Shown: one piece after another, positions 9,182 through 18,685 of the stretch
Layout of the letters: the number at the start of each line of letters is the position of its first letter
Position numbering within the stretch: the first letter of the stretch is position 1
DNA from: CADCWK01 sp964244115
GTDB taxonomy: Bacteria > Chloroflexota > Chloroflexia > Thermomicrobiales > UBA6265
DNA length: 61,561 nt
Direction of reading: 5' to 3'
NCBI GenBank assembly: GCA_964244115.1
Contig: CAXTHM010000016.1
Span: 1-61,561 of the forward strand
The notes under the pieces: model-generated
The model's database searches: none
What the model was told of the DNA's origin: nothing
Seen by the model: only the letters and a program-made list of their open reading frames with translations
Position numbers and translations under genes: made by a program

Positions 9182-10302
9182 CGGACGACCTCGCGGTAGA
9201 CCCGCTCCTGTCGCTCGTTGACCGCCGGCCAGGAGTAGACGTCGGCGTTGGCACGGGCCCGGGCGGCGATCGCGTCGTACGTTGCCCCGTCCGCGCCGAG
9301 CAGGGCGGCGAGCTGGTCGGCCAGGTTGGCCGAGTCGCCGACCGGGAAGCGGCCGCCGCAGTCGAGCGGGACGGTCTCCTTCAACCCGCCGTGGTCGCTG
9401 GCGATCGTCGGCTTGCCGCAGGCCTGGGCCTCGACGGCGGCCATACCGAACATCTCGAACTGCGTCGTCGGCATGACGAAGACATCGGCCATGTTGTAGA
9501 CCGGTGCCAGCCGTTCCTCGGAGACCGCGCCGAGATAGGCCCCGCCGACGGCCTCGATCCGCTCCCGCCAGCGCTCCGGGTCGGCCTGGCCGGTGCCGAA
9601 CTGGCCGATCGGCCCGGCGACCACGAGCTGGGCGTCGTTCCCGCGCTCCCGCAGGATTCGCATGGCCTCGATCAGGACGTGCGTGCCCTTCTGCTCGTTG
9701 ACCCGGCCGACGTAGAGGACGATCTTCCCGGTGAACCCGCCCCGCTCGCGCTCGGTCTGCCCGGCCGCCGGGTCGGGGAAGAACTGGTCGGTGTTGACGC
9801 CGTTGTAGATCACCCGCAGCCGGCTGTTGTCGAGATGCCAGAAGCGGTCCGACTCGTCCCGGCAGTACTCCGAGACCGGGAGCAAGGCGTCGTAGGCGAG
9901 CAGCATCCGCCGGTAGATCGCGTGGAGCGGACCCCGCAACCCACGCCGGAAGTAGAAGTAGTCATAGGACAGGAGCTTCGCCGCCTCGATCCGGCTGGTC
10001 AGGAAGGCGCCCTCGGCCTGGCCGTGGAAGTGGATCACGTCCACCTGCTGCCGGCGCAGGTCGAGCGCGGCCCGGATCTGGAGTTCGATCCAGCTCAGGC
10101 GCGCGCCGGAGCGGCACCGCACGTAGCGGATCTCGATCCCGTGATGATCCTCGCGCCGGGTCCGGTCGGACGGAGAGTAGACGATCACCTGGTGGCCATT
10201 GGCGACCTGCTGGAGGCCGAGCTCGATGATCCGGCGCTGGACGGCCCCGCCGAACGGGTGCAGGACCGGGACGCCGCCGACGCTGACATGAACGATACGC
10301 AT
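9178..10302 (-). CDS. Glycosyltransferase family 4
   Basis: A 374-residue GT-B protein. The N-terminus reads MRIVHVSVGGVPVLHPFGGAVQ (glycine-rich acceptor loop), followed by HFHGQAEGAFL. The C-domain has KIVLYVGRVNEQKGTHVLIEAM and then TQFEMFGMAAVEAQACGKPTIAS, the E-x7-E region. It is coupled by overlap to the GT2 gene downstream and separated by 50 bases from the next GT4 gene upstream. It presumably acts in the same lipid-linked oligosaccharide pathway. Confidence 0.88.
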   Translation of the reverse strand: MRIVHVSVGGVPVLHPFGGAVQRRIIELGLQQVANGHQVIVYSPSDRTRREDHHGIEIRYVRCRSGARLSWIELQIRAALDLRRQQVDVIHFHGQAEGAFLTSRIEAAKLLSYDYFYFRRGLRGPLHAIYRRMLLAYDALLPVSEYCRDESDRFWHLDNSRLRVIYNGVNTDQFFPDPAAGQTERERGGFTGKIVLYVGRVNEQKGTHVLIEAMRILRERGNDAQLVVAGPIGQFGTGQADPERWRERIEAVGGAYLGAVSEERLAPVYNMADVFVMPTTQFEMFGMAAVEAQACGKPTIASDHGGLKETVPLDCGGRFPVGDSANLADQLAALLGADGATYDAIAARARANADVYSWPAVNERQERVYREVVR

Positions 10303-10352
10303 CTGACTCCCTTGTATCTGACGGTGTTGGACGATCGACGGGTGGGATGGGA

Positions 10353-11468
10353 TCAGGACAGGAGCCCGCGACCGACGACCAGCGGCTCGGCCCGGTTCAG
10401 GACGAACGCGATGCCCGGGTCGAGTAGCCGGGTCGCGCGGCGGGCCCGGCGCGGCGCCCCCCCCTGGGCCAGCAGGTCGCGGTAGAGCGCCTCATGGGCG
10501 GCGACCATCGCCTCCGGGCGGTACCGGGCGATCGCCGCCGCGCTGGTCGCGGCGCGCTGCTCCGGGCTGGCGGGGTCGGCGAGCCGCTCCCGCAGGGCGG
10601 CCGCCAGCCCATCGACATCGCCGGGCTCGACGAGCCGTTGCTCACCGGCCAGGATCTCGGACACGCCGCCGACATCGGTCGCGATCACCGGCGTGCCGCA
10701 CATCAGCGCCTCGATGATCACGCTCGGCAGCGCCTCGGCGAAGGACGACGAGACCAGCACGCTGGCCGTCCGGTAGCGGTCGGCCAGCTCGGCCGACGAT
10801 TGCATCCCCAGGAAGCGGACCCGGTCGTCGATCCCGAGCGCGACGGCCTGATCCTGGTACATCCCCTCCAGCGCCGAGTTCTGGTAGGCGAGCAGCAGGT
10901 CCGCGTCCGGGTCGACCTGGGCGAACGCCTTCAGCAGGACGTCGACCCCCTTCTGGGGGATCAGTTGCCCGACGAACAGGACCGCCGGCCGCCCCTGGAC
11001 GGCCGATGCCGGGATGGGGCGGTACGCGTACGTCTCCGGCGGGAAGCCGTTCGGGATGACCTCCTCCCGGGGGCGGGCCGACCCGAAGCGCCGGGCATCG
11101 GTCTCCCGTTCCGGGCTGCTCAGGGCGACCATCGCGTCGGCCCGCTCGATGACCAGCTTCGTCATGTGATGGCGGCGGCGGGTGACGCCGTAGTCGCTGG
11201 CCAGCATCGGGTCATGGCTGGAGTAGACGAACGGCGCCGACGACCGCGAGAGCGCCATCCGCAGGGCGGCTCGGCCGAGATGGTGGACATGGACCAGGTC
11301 GTAGCGCTCGTCCGGGTCGAAGGCGTGGTGGCCGACGCCCTGGACGTCCCAGCCGCTGGACCGGAGACCGTTGACGAGCACCGTCTCCGGCGTGAAGGCG
11401 CGGCGGGCGATGTACTCGGCCGGTCGGTCGAAGATGCCACCGACGATGCAGAGGCGGGGCGAGGTCAT
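10353..11468 (-). CDS. Glycosyltransferase family 4
   Basis: A 371-residue GT-B protein. YDLVHVHHLGRAALRMAL lies in the N-domain, VLFVGQLIPQKGVDVLLKAF opens the donor-binding half, and SSSFAEALPSVIIEALMCGTPVIATDVGG carries the E-x7-E signature. It overlaps the start of its upstream neighbour, the flippase-polymerase gene, by four bases. It is the third GT4 of the operon; together with the GT2 and the initiating transferase this implies a repeat unit of about five sugars, assuming one linkage per enzyme. Confidence 0.88.
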   Translation of the reverse strand: MTSPRLCIVGGIFDRPAEYIARRAFTPETVLVNGLRSSGWDVQGVGHHAFDPDERYDLVHVHHLGRAALRMALSRSSAPFVYSSHDPMLASDYGVTRRRHHMTKLVIERADAMVALSSPERETDARRFGSARPREEVIPNGFPPETYAYRPIPASAVQGRPAVLFVGQLIPQKGVDVLLKAFAQVDPDADLLLAYQNSALEGMYQDQAVALGIDDRVRFLGMQSSAELADRYRTASVLVSSSFAEALPSVIIEALMCGTPVIATDVGGVSEILAGEQRLVEPGDVDGLAAALRERLADPASPEQRAATSAAAIARYRPEAMVAAHEALYRDLLAQGGAPRRARRATRLLDPGIAFVLNRAEPLVVGRGLLS

Positions 11469-14356
11469 GCGGGGCGTCCTTCCAGGGTGGGGACAGGGGG
11501 CTGGGCATAGCGGGGGGCGTTGCGCTCGGATCGCCAGCCGATGAAGCGCAGCCCGAGGTAGACGTAGACCGGCCAGAAGAAGTAGATGAAGATCTGGGAG
11601 GTCGCGGCCAGGCTGCCGGGGATCAGGAAGGCCAGCCAGATCGCGCCGTACTGGGTCATGAAGGTCTGGACGGTGCTGGTCGATGTCTGGAAGCCGCGCT
11701 CCAGCCGGCTGACGATCAGCGCCAGCAGGACGTAGGCGACGATGATCGCCGGCAGCCCGAAGTTGACGTAGAGCTCGGACTGGAACGGCATCACCTGGTC
11801 GTAGAACTCCGGGTAGGGGCCGTAGATCAGCTCATTGAAGAGCAGGAACCCGCTCGCCTCCCGGAACGGCTCCCCGATGATCGGCAGCGGCGAGAGCAGC
11901 GACCCGACCAGTGACCGACCACCGAGGAACCCGTCCGGGATCACCGTCTGCTGGTCGAGTACGAACCCGGTCAGCTGGGGTGAGCCGCCGTAGACCTGCA
12001 GCGTCTCCTCGAGGGAGACGTCCTCCGTCAATGCCGCCGGGTTGGCGATGATGTCGCCGATCCCCCCGTATGCGCTGGTCCGGTACAGTCCCCAGCCGAT
12101 CAGGACGGTCAGACCGACGACCCCACCGATCAGCAGCGTCTTCCACGGGATCCGGCGGACCCGCATCGAGTAGGCGGCGATCAGGGCGATCAGCGGCGCG
12201 GTGAAGGCGCCCCGGTTGTAGTCGAAGCTGGCGTAGACCACGACGATGGCGAGCGCGGCGGCACCGGTGACGACGAGGCGTTGCCGGCGGGAGGCCGTCG
12301 CGGCCCGGCGGTCGGCCCAGAGCCCCCAGAACAGCACGACCGCGAACCCGGCGAAGGGCCGCAGGAACGTGCTGGCCGCTTCGCTCAGCGTGGCCGGCGC
12401 CGTCGAGGGCACCAGGGCCCCCTCCGGTGGGGCGAGGTAGTAGGCGACCAGCCCGCCGAGACTGCCGAAAGCGAGCAGGAAGCCGATCGCCCCGATCGCC
12501 CCGTAGGCGAGCCCGAGCGGGACATGGGCGGGCCGTCGCTCCGGCGTCGGGACGTCGGGGTAGACCCGGCCCGGCCCGGTGCCGCGATTCGACCACTGGA
12601 AGGCGACGCAGTAGGCGACGAAGGCGACGAAGCTGATCAGGATGGCCTGGTCGATACCGTCGGTCGAGGGCAGGTAGGGGAGGTTGCCGATCTCCGGCGC
12701 CTGGCCGTTGATCATCAGCGGCAGGATCAGGCCCTGCAGGATGAAGATGAACAGCACCCAGTTGTGCGGGCAGAGCGGCGTCGCCAGCTTCGGGCGGCAG
12801 GCCGGCAACAGGGCCAGCACGAGCGGCATCCCGATCGCCGGGACGAGGGTGACGACGTAGTTCGGGTCCGGCATCGCCCGGACGAACCAGAGGACCGCCA
12901 GCCAGGCGAAGACGAGCAGGCCGACCAGCGCCCGGTCGAACGGCGCCGTCGGCCGGGCGGTGAGCGAGACCTGGCCGACCCAGGCCGGGCGCAGCCAGCT
13001 CTCCGGCAGCCGCAGCCCCCGGCCGCCGCGCAGCCGGACCGCGACGACCAGGCCGAGCCCGGCGCAGACCGTGCTGTAGGCGATCAACTGGCTGGCCGCG
13101 AGCCCGACGGCGTCCCAGCGCGGGATCAGCACGAACGACAGCCCGATCAGCAGCCCGGCCAGGAGGACGTCGAACGTCAGCCGCCAGTAGATCGAGCCGG
13201 TACTGACCATGACCTGCCCGATCACCTCGTTGAGGGTGATCGGCAGCGCGGCCAGCAGGAGGACGATCAGGACCGTGCTGCCCATCCGGTAGTCGGCCCC
13301 GAGCAGCCCCATCACCGGCCCGGCCAGGAGGATCAGCGTCAGCGACGGGACCGCGACGGCGGCGGCACTGGTCGCGACATTGGCGAAGAAGATCCGGCGG
13401 AACGCGGCATGGTCGCCGGAGCCGTCCAGGTTGGCCAGCATCGGCAGGACGATCCGGGAGACGGCCGTCGGGATGAACAGGACGGCGAAGCTCCAGCGAG
13501 ACGCGGCCGAGAACAGGCCCATCTCGGAGATGCCGCCGGCCTGCTGGGTCAGGAGGATGGTCCCGATCAGCGAGGCCGGCAGCGTCAGGCTGGAGCTGAG
13601 CAGGGCCGGGACGCTGAACCGGAGGAGCGTCACCCAGTGCTTCCGTTCGGCCCGGACGCCATGGGGCAGCCCGGCGATGCGGCGGGCGCTGCGGACCGCC
13701 AGCCGGAGGACACCGGCGCTGAGCGCCTCGGCGATGGCCAGGGCGACGACGGCCCCGGTGACGCCCCAGGTCGCCCCGCCGCCGATCAGGAGTACCGCCG
13801 TCAGGACCCCCTGGGCGATCCCGGCCAGGGCCAGGGAGCGGTAGGCCTCCAGCCCGGTCAGGATGCCCATCTGGGCGCTGTTGATCGCCGCGAAGATCAC
13901 GATCGGCGCCGCGAGCTGGAGCGGCAGGGTCAGCGACGGGTCATCGAAGGCGGCCCGAGCCAGGAGCGGGGCGGCGAAGAACGTGATCAGGGCGAGCAGG
14001 GAGCCAGCCCCGACCGTGATCCGCATGGCGAGGTGGGCGTAGATGCTGGCCAGCGTCGGATCGACGGAGCGGTTGGCGGCGACGAACCGCGTCGCGCTCA
14101 GCCCCAGCCCCAGCCCAGACAGGACCGTGAACAGGGAAAGGGTGTTCTGGACGACGCCGAGCTGCCCGTAGCCGTCCCGGCCGAGCAAGCCGGCCACGAT
14201 CAGCGAGCCGATCACGGGCAGCCCGCGGGCCGCCAGCGCCGCGATCACGGACCAGAGGGCCCCGCGCAGGAACCGCTTCAGCAGGGGCGGCAGCGACCGC
14301 CCACCGGCGGCAGGTTGGGCTGATGATGTCCGATCCCGCTCGACGAGTTGGTCCAT
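11465..14356 (-). CDS. Fused polysaccharide flippase (Wzx-like) and O-antigen polymerase (Wzy-like)
   Basis: A single uninterrupted 963-residue frame holds two integral membrane proteins that are normally separate. Residues ~30-450 are a MOP/PST-type flippase (LKRFLRGALWSVIAALAARG, then repeated hydrophobic helices with LGRDGYGQLGVVQNTLSLF and VMGLLGADYRMGSTVLIVLLLAALP). Residues ~475-950 are a second multi-helix block resembling oligosaccharide repeat-unit polymerases, with a large loop (PEIGNLPYLPSTDG, then a later YGGSPQLTGFVLDQQTVIPDG). No stop or restart separates them. Fusion would tie export of the lipid-linked repeat unit to its polymerisation at the outer face of the membrane. It is translationally coupled to the GT4 gene downstream. 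Confidence 0.82.
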   Translation of the reverse strand: MDQLVERDRTSSAQPAAGGRSLPPLLKRFLRGALWSVIAALAARGLPVIGSLIVAGLLGRDGYGQLGVVQNTLSLFTVLSGLGLGLSATRFVAANRSVDPTLASIYAHLAMRITVGAGSLLALITFFAAPLLARAAFDDPSLTLPLQLAAPIVIFAAINSAQMGILTGLEAYRSLALAGIAQGVLTAVLLIGGGATWGVTGAVVALAIAEALSAGVLRLAVRSARRIAGLPHGVRAERKHWVTLLRFSVPALLSSSLTLPASLIGTILLTQQAGGISEMGLFSAASRWSFAVLFIPTAVSRIVLPMLANLDGSGDHAAFRRIFFANVATSAAAVAVPSLTLILLAGPVMGLLGADYRMGSTVLIVLLLAALPITLNEVIGQVMVSTGSIYWRLTFDVLLAGLLIGLSFVLIPRWDAVGLAASQLIAYSTVCAGLGLVVAVRLRGGRGLRLPESWLRPAWVGQVSLTARPTAPFDRALVGLLVFAWLAVLWFVRAMPDPNYVVTLVPAIGMPLVLALLPACRPKLATPLCPHNWVLFIFILQGLILPLMINGQAPEIGNLPYLPSTDGIDQAILISFVAFVAYCVAFQWSNRGTGPGRVYPDVPTPERRPAHVPLGLAYGAIGAIGFLLAFGSLGGLVAYYLAPPEGALVPSTAPATLSEAASTFLRPFAGFAVVLFWGLWADRRAATASRRQRLVVTGAAALAIVVVYASFDYNRGAFTAPLIALIAAYSMRVRRIPWKTLLIGGVVGLTVLIGWGLYRTSAYGGIGDIIANPAALTEDVSLEETLQVYGGSPQLTGFVLDQQTVIPDGFLGGRSLVGSLLSPLPIIGEPFREASGFLLFNELIYGPYPEFYDQVMPFQSELYVNFGLPAIIVAYVLLALIVSRLERGFQTSTSTVQTFMTQYGAIWLAFLIPGSLAATSQIFIYFFWPVYVYLGLRFIGWRSERNAPRYAQPPVPTLEGRPA

Positions 14357-14409
14357 GCGTGGTTCTGCCTGGCGGGTGGTGGCCCAGCGTCGGGTGGGTC
14401 GTCCGTCTC

Positions 14410-14451
14410 GGTCGGCGGTCGGCGGTCGGCGGTCGGCGGTCGGCGGTCGCC
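14410..14451. repeat. Tandem heptamer GGTCGGC, about six copies
   Basis: Five exact and one altered copy of GGTCGGC fill the short gap between the aminotransferase stop (14453) and the flippase-polymerase start. Slippage of such a heptamer would change the intergenic spacing but no reading frame. Confidence 0.85.
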
Positions 14452-14452
14452 G

Positions 14453-15649
14453 TTAGCTGGCCGTCGCCGAGCGGAGCAGGCTCTGCTCCAGCCGGGTGCC
14501 GACGAGGTCGACCTGCGCCTGCGTCATGTCCGTGAAGAACGGCAGGGCGATCGTCCGGGCCGCGGCGGCCTCGGTGACCGGGAAGTCGCCGGGCTTGTAG
14601 CCGAAGGTATTGCGGTAGAACGGCTGGAGGTGGATCGGCACGAAATACGGCCGGCTCGGGATGCCGTGGGCGGCCAGCTCCGTGACGAGCCGGTCGCGAT
14701 CGATGCCGTCCTCGGTCCGAATCACATAGACGAACCAGCTCATCCGGGTCGTCTCCGGCGCGACGAACGGCGTCCGGATACCGGAGACGTTCGCGAAGCG
14801 CTCGTCGTACCAGGCGGCGACCTGCGAGCGGCGGTCGAGGATGGAATCGATCCGGGAGAGTTGCGAGCGGCCGAGCGCGGCGCTCATCTCGTCCAGGCGG
14901 TAGTTGAAGCCGAGCCGGACGTGGTTCATCCATGTCCCCTCGTCGTCGCGGCCCTGGTTGGCCTGGCTGCGCATGACCCGGGCGAGGTCCGGGTTGCTGG
15001 TGACGATCATGCCACCCTCGCCGGTCGTCATCTGCTTGTTGGGGTAGAAGGCGAAGATCGCCGTGTCGGCCTCGGCGCCGATCCGGACGCCGTTGCGCTC
15101 GGCCCCGATCGCCTCACACGAATCCTGGACGATCCCGATGCCGTGGCGCTTCGCCAGGGTCGAGATCGCGCCCATGTCGCAGGGCTGGCCGAAGACGTCG
15201 ACCGGGACGAAGGCGCGGGTCCGGGGCGTGATCGCGTCGGCGACCCGCTGCGGGTCCAGGTTGAGCGTGTCGGGGTCGATGTCGGCGAAGACCGGCTTCG
15301 CGCCGACATAGAGGGCGCAGTTGGCCGAGGCGACGAAGCTGAACGGGCTGGTGATGACCTCATCGCCGGCGCCGACCTCCATCGCCGAGAGGCAGAGGTG
15401 GAGGCCGCTGGTACCGCTGTTGACGCCGATCCCCTGGGTCGCCCCGATGTAGGTGGCCATCTCGCGCTCGAAGGCGGCGATCTGCGGTCCCATGCTCAGG
15501 GAGGAGCCCCCGAGGACGCCGAGGACGGCCTCGATGTCGGCGGCGTTCAGCGAGGGTTGCGACATCGGCACGTCGAAGGTGTGCGCGGGAGCGACGGGGG
15601 TGATGGTCTCACCCGGCGAGATCGTCTCGACGGCGTCCATGGTCTGCAT
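14453..15649 (-). CDS. DegT/DnrJ/EryC1/StrS sugar aminotransferase
   Basis: A 398-residue PLP-dependent aminotransferase of the sugar (SHMT/AHBA) type. Landmarks are GIGVNSGTSGLHLCL (phosphate-binding loop), DSCEAIG (the aspartate that contacts the pyridine nitrogen), and FYPNKQMTTGEGG, whose lysine would form the internal aldimine. The C-terminal DEMSAALGRSQL and PYFVPIHLQPFY segments are also typical. It aminates a keto-sugar nucleotide, most likely the 4-keto product of the epimerase/dehydratase encoded immediately upstream, and the NeuD-like acetyltransferase could then act on that amine (as in PglF-PglE-PglD). The first ~28 residues are an extra, poorly conserved N-terminus. Confidence 0.88.
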   Translation of the reverse strand: MQTMDAVETISPGETITPVAPAHTFDVPMSQPSLNAADIEAVLGVLGGSSLSMGPQIAAFEREMATYIGATQGIGVNSGTSGLHLCLSAMEVGAGDEVITSPFSFVASANCALYVGAKPVFADIDPDTLNLDPQRVADAITPRTRAFVPVDVFGQPCDMGAISTLAKRHGIGIVQDSCEAIGAERNGVRIGAEADTAIFAFYPNKQMTTGEGGMIVTSNPDLARVMRSQANQGRDDEGTWMNHVRLGFNYRLDEMSAALGRSQLSRIDSILDRRSQVAAWYDERFANVSGIRTPFVAPETTRMSWFVYVIRTEDGIDRDRLVTELAAHGIPSRPYFVPIHLQPFYRNTFGYKPGDFPVTEAAAARTIALPFFTDMTQAQVDLVGTRLEQSLLRSATAS

Positions 15650-15733
15650 CGGGATGGGCTCCTGACATGGCGTGCATGTCCATGAAAGCGGGAAGGATTC
15701 CCACGGTGGTACGTCATGATGAGGGGTGGCGGA

Positions 15734-18385
15734 TTATCCTGCCGTGCGTAATACGTCCTGATCATGGGAAACGGCGAGGGCCTCACCGTCGGCGTCGATC
15801 ACCATCGCGACGACCGGCAGGGTCTCCTCGGTCCGCTCCTCGATGCGCTCGTCGATCCGGACCGGAGCCGGCAGGGAGCGCGGGGTGCGGTCGGCGGCCT
15901 CGACCAGCCGGAACAGCTCGGTCCGGATCGAGGCGACGTCCTCGGTCAGGGCCAGTTCGCCGAGGCGGTCGAGCTGGGCGGACAGTGCCCGGAGCACCTT
16001 CACCTCCCGGAGCGGCTCCTCGAGGATCGCGATCTTGCTGTGCCGGGTCGGGACCGACACCTCACTGGAGAGGGCGAGCTCTTCGCGGAGCTTCTCGCCC
16101 GGCCGGAGCCCGGTGTAGACGATGTCGATGTCACGGCCGAGGACCATGCCCCGGAGCTCGATCATCCGCTTCGCCAGGTCGAGGATGTAGACCTCCTCGC
16201 CCATGTCCAGCATGTAGACCGCTTCGCTCTCGCCGAAGGCGCCGGCCTGGATCGTCAGGCTGGCCGCCTCGGGAATCGTCATGAAGAACCGGCGCATGTT
16301 CGGGTCGGTGACCGTGACCGGGCCGCCCATGTCGATCTGCTTCTCGAAGGTCGGGATCACGCTGCCGCGGGAGCCGAGGACGTTGCCGAAGCGGACGCAG
16401 CAACCGGACATCCCGGTCTCCCGGACGACCGTCTTGACGGCCAGCTCGGCGGCCCGCTTGGTGGCGCCCATCACGCTGGATGGGCGGACGGCCTTGTCGG
16501 TCGAGATCAGGACGAACCGCTCGACCCCGGCCTTCGCGGCCGCCTCGGCGACGCGGCGGGTGCCGATCGCATTGACGAAGACGGCCTCCTGCGGGTGCTT
16601 CTCCATCATCGGGACGTGCTTGTAGGCGGCGGCGTGGAAGACGATCTGGGGCTGGTAGGCTGCGAAGATCGAGGCCAGCCGCTTGGTGTTGGTCACCGAG
16701 GCGACGACCGAGTGGAACGGGACGTCGATGCCGGCCAGGGTGAGTTCCTGGTTGAGGTCGAACAGGCCGGTCTCGTTGATGTCGAGAGCGATCACTGCCG
16801 CCGGGCTGAACCGGGCCACCTGCCGGGTGAGTTCCTGGCCGATCGAACCGGCCGCCCCGGTGATCAGGACGCGCTTGCCGCTGATGAACGCTTCGGACAT
16901 GCCGTCCAGGGCCTGGACCGGCGGTCGGCCGAGGACCTCGTGGAGGTCGACCCGGCGCAGCTCCATCGGGGCCGACTCGGCCCGGAGCAGCGAGCCGATG
17001 TCGGGCATCGAGAGGACGCGGGCGCTGGAGGTCCGGGCGTGGGCGACGACCCGGGCGTGATCCTCCGGCTTGGCCGAGGGCATCGCGAGGACGACCACGT
17101 CGATGGCGTGGGCCTGGACGAGAGCGGGGATGTCGGCGGTGACGCCGAGGACCGGCTGGCCCTCGATGTGGCGCCCGGTCAGGCGGGACTGGTCGTCCAC
17201 GAAGCCGACCGGGAGGAGGCCGATGTCCTGCCGGCGGGGCAGCGCCAGCGCGAGCAGTTGACCGGCGTTCCCGGCCCCGACGATGAGCGCCCGGGCGAGG
17301 GTGGGGTTGGCGGCGGCGGTGGCCGGCTCGTCGAGTGGGATCTCCACGGCTGTCGGCCCGGCCAGCGCGATCGACGTCGGCGCCCGCCGGAGCAGGTCGC
17401 CGATCGCGGCCGGCAGGCTCGCGAGGAAGGCACCGACCACCTGGATGTCGCGGTGGGGGGCGGCGTGGCGGAGGTAGAACTGATCGAAGCTCTGCTGGAT
17501 CGTCCGGCGATCGCTCAGCCCACGACCGGCGGCGAGATCCCAGCTCAGGACGCCGGGCCGAACCAGCGGGCCGCCGGCGAGCGCCTCGGCGGTCGTGAGC
17601 GGGCCGGCACCGGTGACGAGGGACGGCCCGACGAGGGCGGCCCGTCCGCTCAGGACATCGAGCAGCGCCGGGAGCCGGCCGAGCGGGCCAGCCTCGACCC
17701 GCTCGACCAGGGAACGACCGCCGCGATCCCTGGCGCCGGCCGCCGGCCGCCGGAACCGCAGCAGGCCGGATCGCGGCCCCATGCTGCCCGCCGCGGACCG
17801 CTCCAGCGGCAGCGACCGGGCGGCGACCGCGACGGCGGCGACGACGACGAGCAGCACTGGCAGCGTGACGATCAACAGGAGGCTGGCGACGGCGAGATCG
17901 AAGGTGCGCTTGCCGGCGCTGCCGAGCCACGTCGACGTCAGCGCCGGAGCCTCGGCCGGCATCAGCTCCGGGATCGTTCGGCCGAGCATGCCCTCGATGA
18001 CGTCGTAGGCGGAGTAGACCCGGTTGGGGAGGGCCAGCGCCGGGTCACCGGCCGGCTCGTCCCCGCCAGCCTGGATGACGATGGTGTCGATCGGGAGGGT
18101 CGCCAACAGGGCTGCCGCCGCGGCGGCCGTCTCGACGCGGTGAGTGCGGCGGACGCGCGGGAAGGCGGCGGAATGGGCCGGGCGGGCTGGGCGATCGCCG
18201 GCGCCGAGGAGACTGGCGGCCAGCGCCATCCCGGCGCCGGAGCCGACGATCACGGCGTCGACCACGGCGGAGCGATCGCCGCGCCGGAAACGGCTCGCGA
18301 TCGACGCTCGGGCGGCGGTGGGTACGACGCGTGATCGGGATGTTGTCGAGGTACCGGCAGGCTGTGAGAAGGGGTGGTCGGTCAT
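15734..18385 (-). CDS. Degenerate sugar-phosphate transferase fused to CapD/FlaA1-type nucleotide-sugar 4,6-dehydratase/epimerase
   Basis: From ATG 18385 (GGGAGCT upstream) the product is 883 residues. Residues ~145-350 resemble a WbaP-type transferase (KRTFDLAVASLLLIVTLPVL, LLDVLSGRAALVGPSLV, RPGVLSWDLAAGRG), but the SLDELPQ catalytic acidic motif is replaced by GRLPALLDVL, so it is probably inactive. Residues ~370-500 are a CoA-binding-like Rossmann domain (ALIVGAGNAGQLL). Residues ~520-840 are the intact short-chain dehydrogenase part: VLITGAAGSIGQELTRQ, HAAAYKHVPMME (variant tyrosine-lysine region) and STDKAVRPSSVMGATK. FlaA1-type proteins usually carry four N-terminal membrane helices; here a dead transferase takes their place. 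First gene of the operon. Confidence 0.8.
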   Translation of the reverse strand: MTDHPFSQPAGTSTTSRSRVVPTAARASIASRFRRGDRSAVVDAVIVGSGAGMALAASLLGAGDRPARPAHSAAFPRVRRTHRVETAAAAAALLATLPIDTIVIQAGGDEPAGDPALALPNRVYSAYDVIEGMLGRTIPELMPAEAPALTSTWLGSAGKRTFDLAVASLLLIVTLPVLLVVVAAVAVAARSLPLERSAAGSMGPRSGLLRFRRPAAGARDRGGRSLVERVEAGPLGRLPALLDVLSGRAALVGPSLVTGAGPLTTAEALAGGPLVRPGVLSWDLAAGRGLSDRRTIQQSFDQFYLRHAAPHRDIQVVGAFLASLPAAIGDLLRRAPTSIALAGPTAVEIPLDEPATAAANPTLARALIVGAGNAGQLLALALPRRQDIGLLPVGFVDDQSRLTGRHIEGQPVLGVTADIPALVQAHAIDVVVLAMPSAKPEDHARVVAHARTSSARVLSMPDIGSLLRAESAPMELRRVDLHEVLGRPPVQALDGMSEAFISGKRVLITGAAGSIGQELTRQVARFSPAAVIALDINETGLFDLNQELTLAGIDVPFHSVVASVTNTKRLASIFAAYQPQIVFHAAAYKHVPMMEKHPQEAVFVNAIGTRRVAEAAAKAGVERFVLISTDKAVRPSSVMGATKRAAELAVKTVVRETGMSGCCVRFGNVLGSRGSVIPTFEKQIDMGGPVTVTDPNMRRFFMTIPEAASLTIQAGAFGESEAVYMLDMGEEVYILDLAKRMIELRGMVLGRDIDIVYTGLRPGEKLREELALSSEVSVPTRHSKIAILEEPLREVKVLRALSAQLDRLGELALTEDVASIRTELFRLVEAADRTPRSLPAPVRIDERIEERTEETLPVVAMVIDADGEALAVSHDQDVLRTAG

Positions 18386-18685
18386 GATTGGAGCTCCCGC
18401 TGCGCCATGGTCCGCGCTCCGCTCCGCCGGCCGAGGCCAGACGTCGGTGCGCGACCACGAGGATGACGACTGCGATTGAGCGGGCGCCGGCATGTTCCGG
18501 GTGATCCCGCTCGGCGCTCGGCGGTGGCTCGGTCGCTGTCCGGTCTGGGCGCGCTCGGGAGCCCGGACCAACGCAGACGCTTCCACCGGACGATACGCCC
18601 GGTCCCCTCACCGGCCCCCGAACGTGGGGGCTGACCGGAGGTGGACCCGTTCGCTGCTGTCTTGCCGCGGCTCGAGAAGGCGACG

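Noticed and set aside
12281..14323. 680-codon plus-strand frame, rich in Gln/Arg/Asp/Gly
   Set aside because: It is antisense to the flippase-polymerase gene; composition is typical of a high-GC shadow frame. The same applies to plus-strand frames at 15764-18334 and 43267-45591.
16131..17930. 599-codon Arg/Pro-rich minus-strand frame inside the epimerase fusion
   Set aside because: Shifted frame of the same gene with shadow composition.
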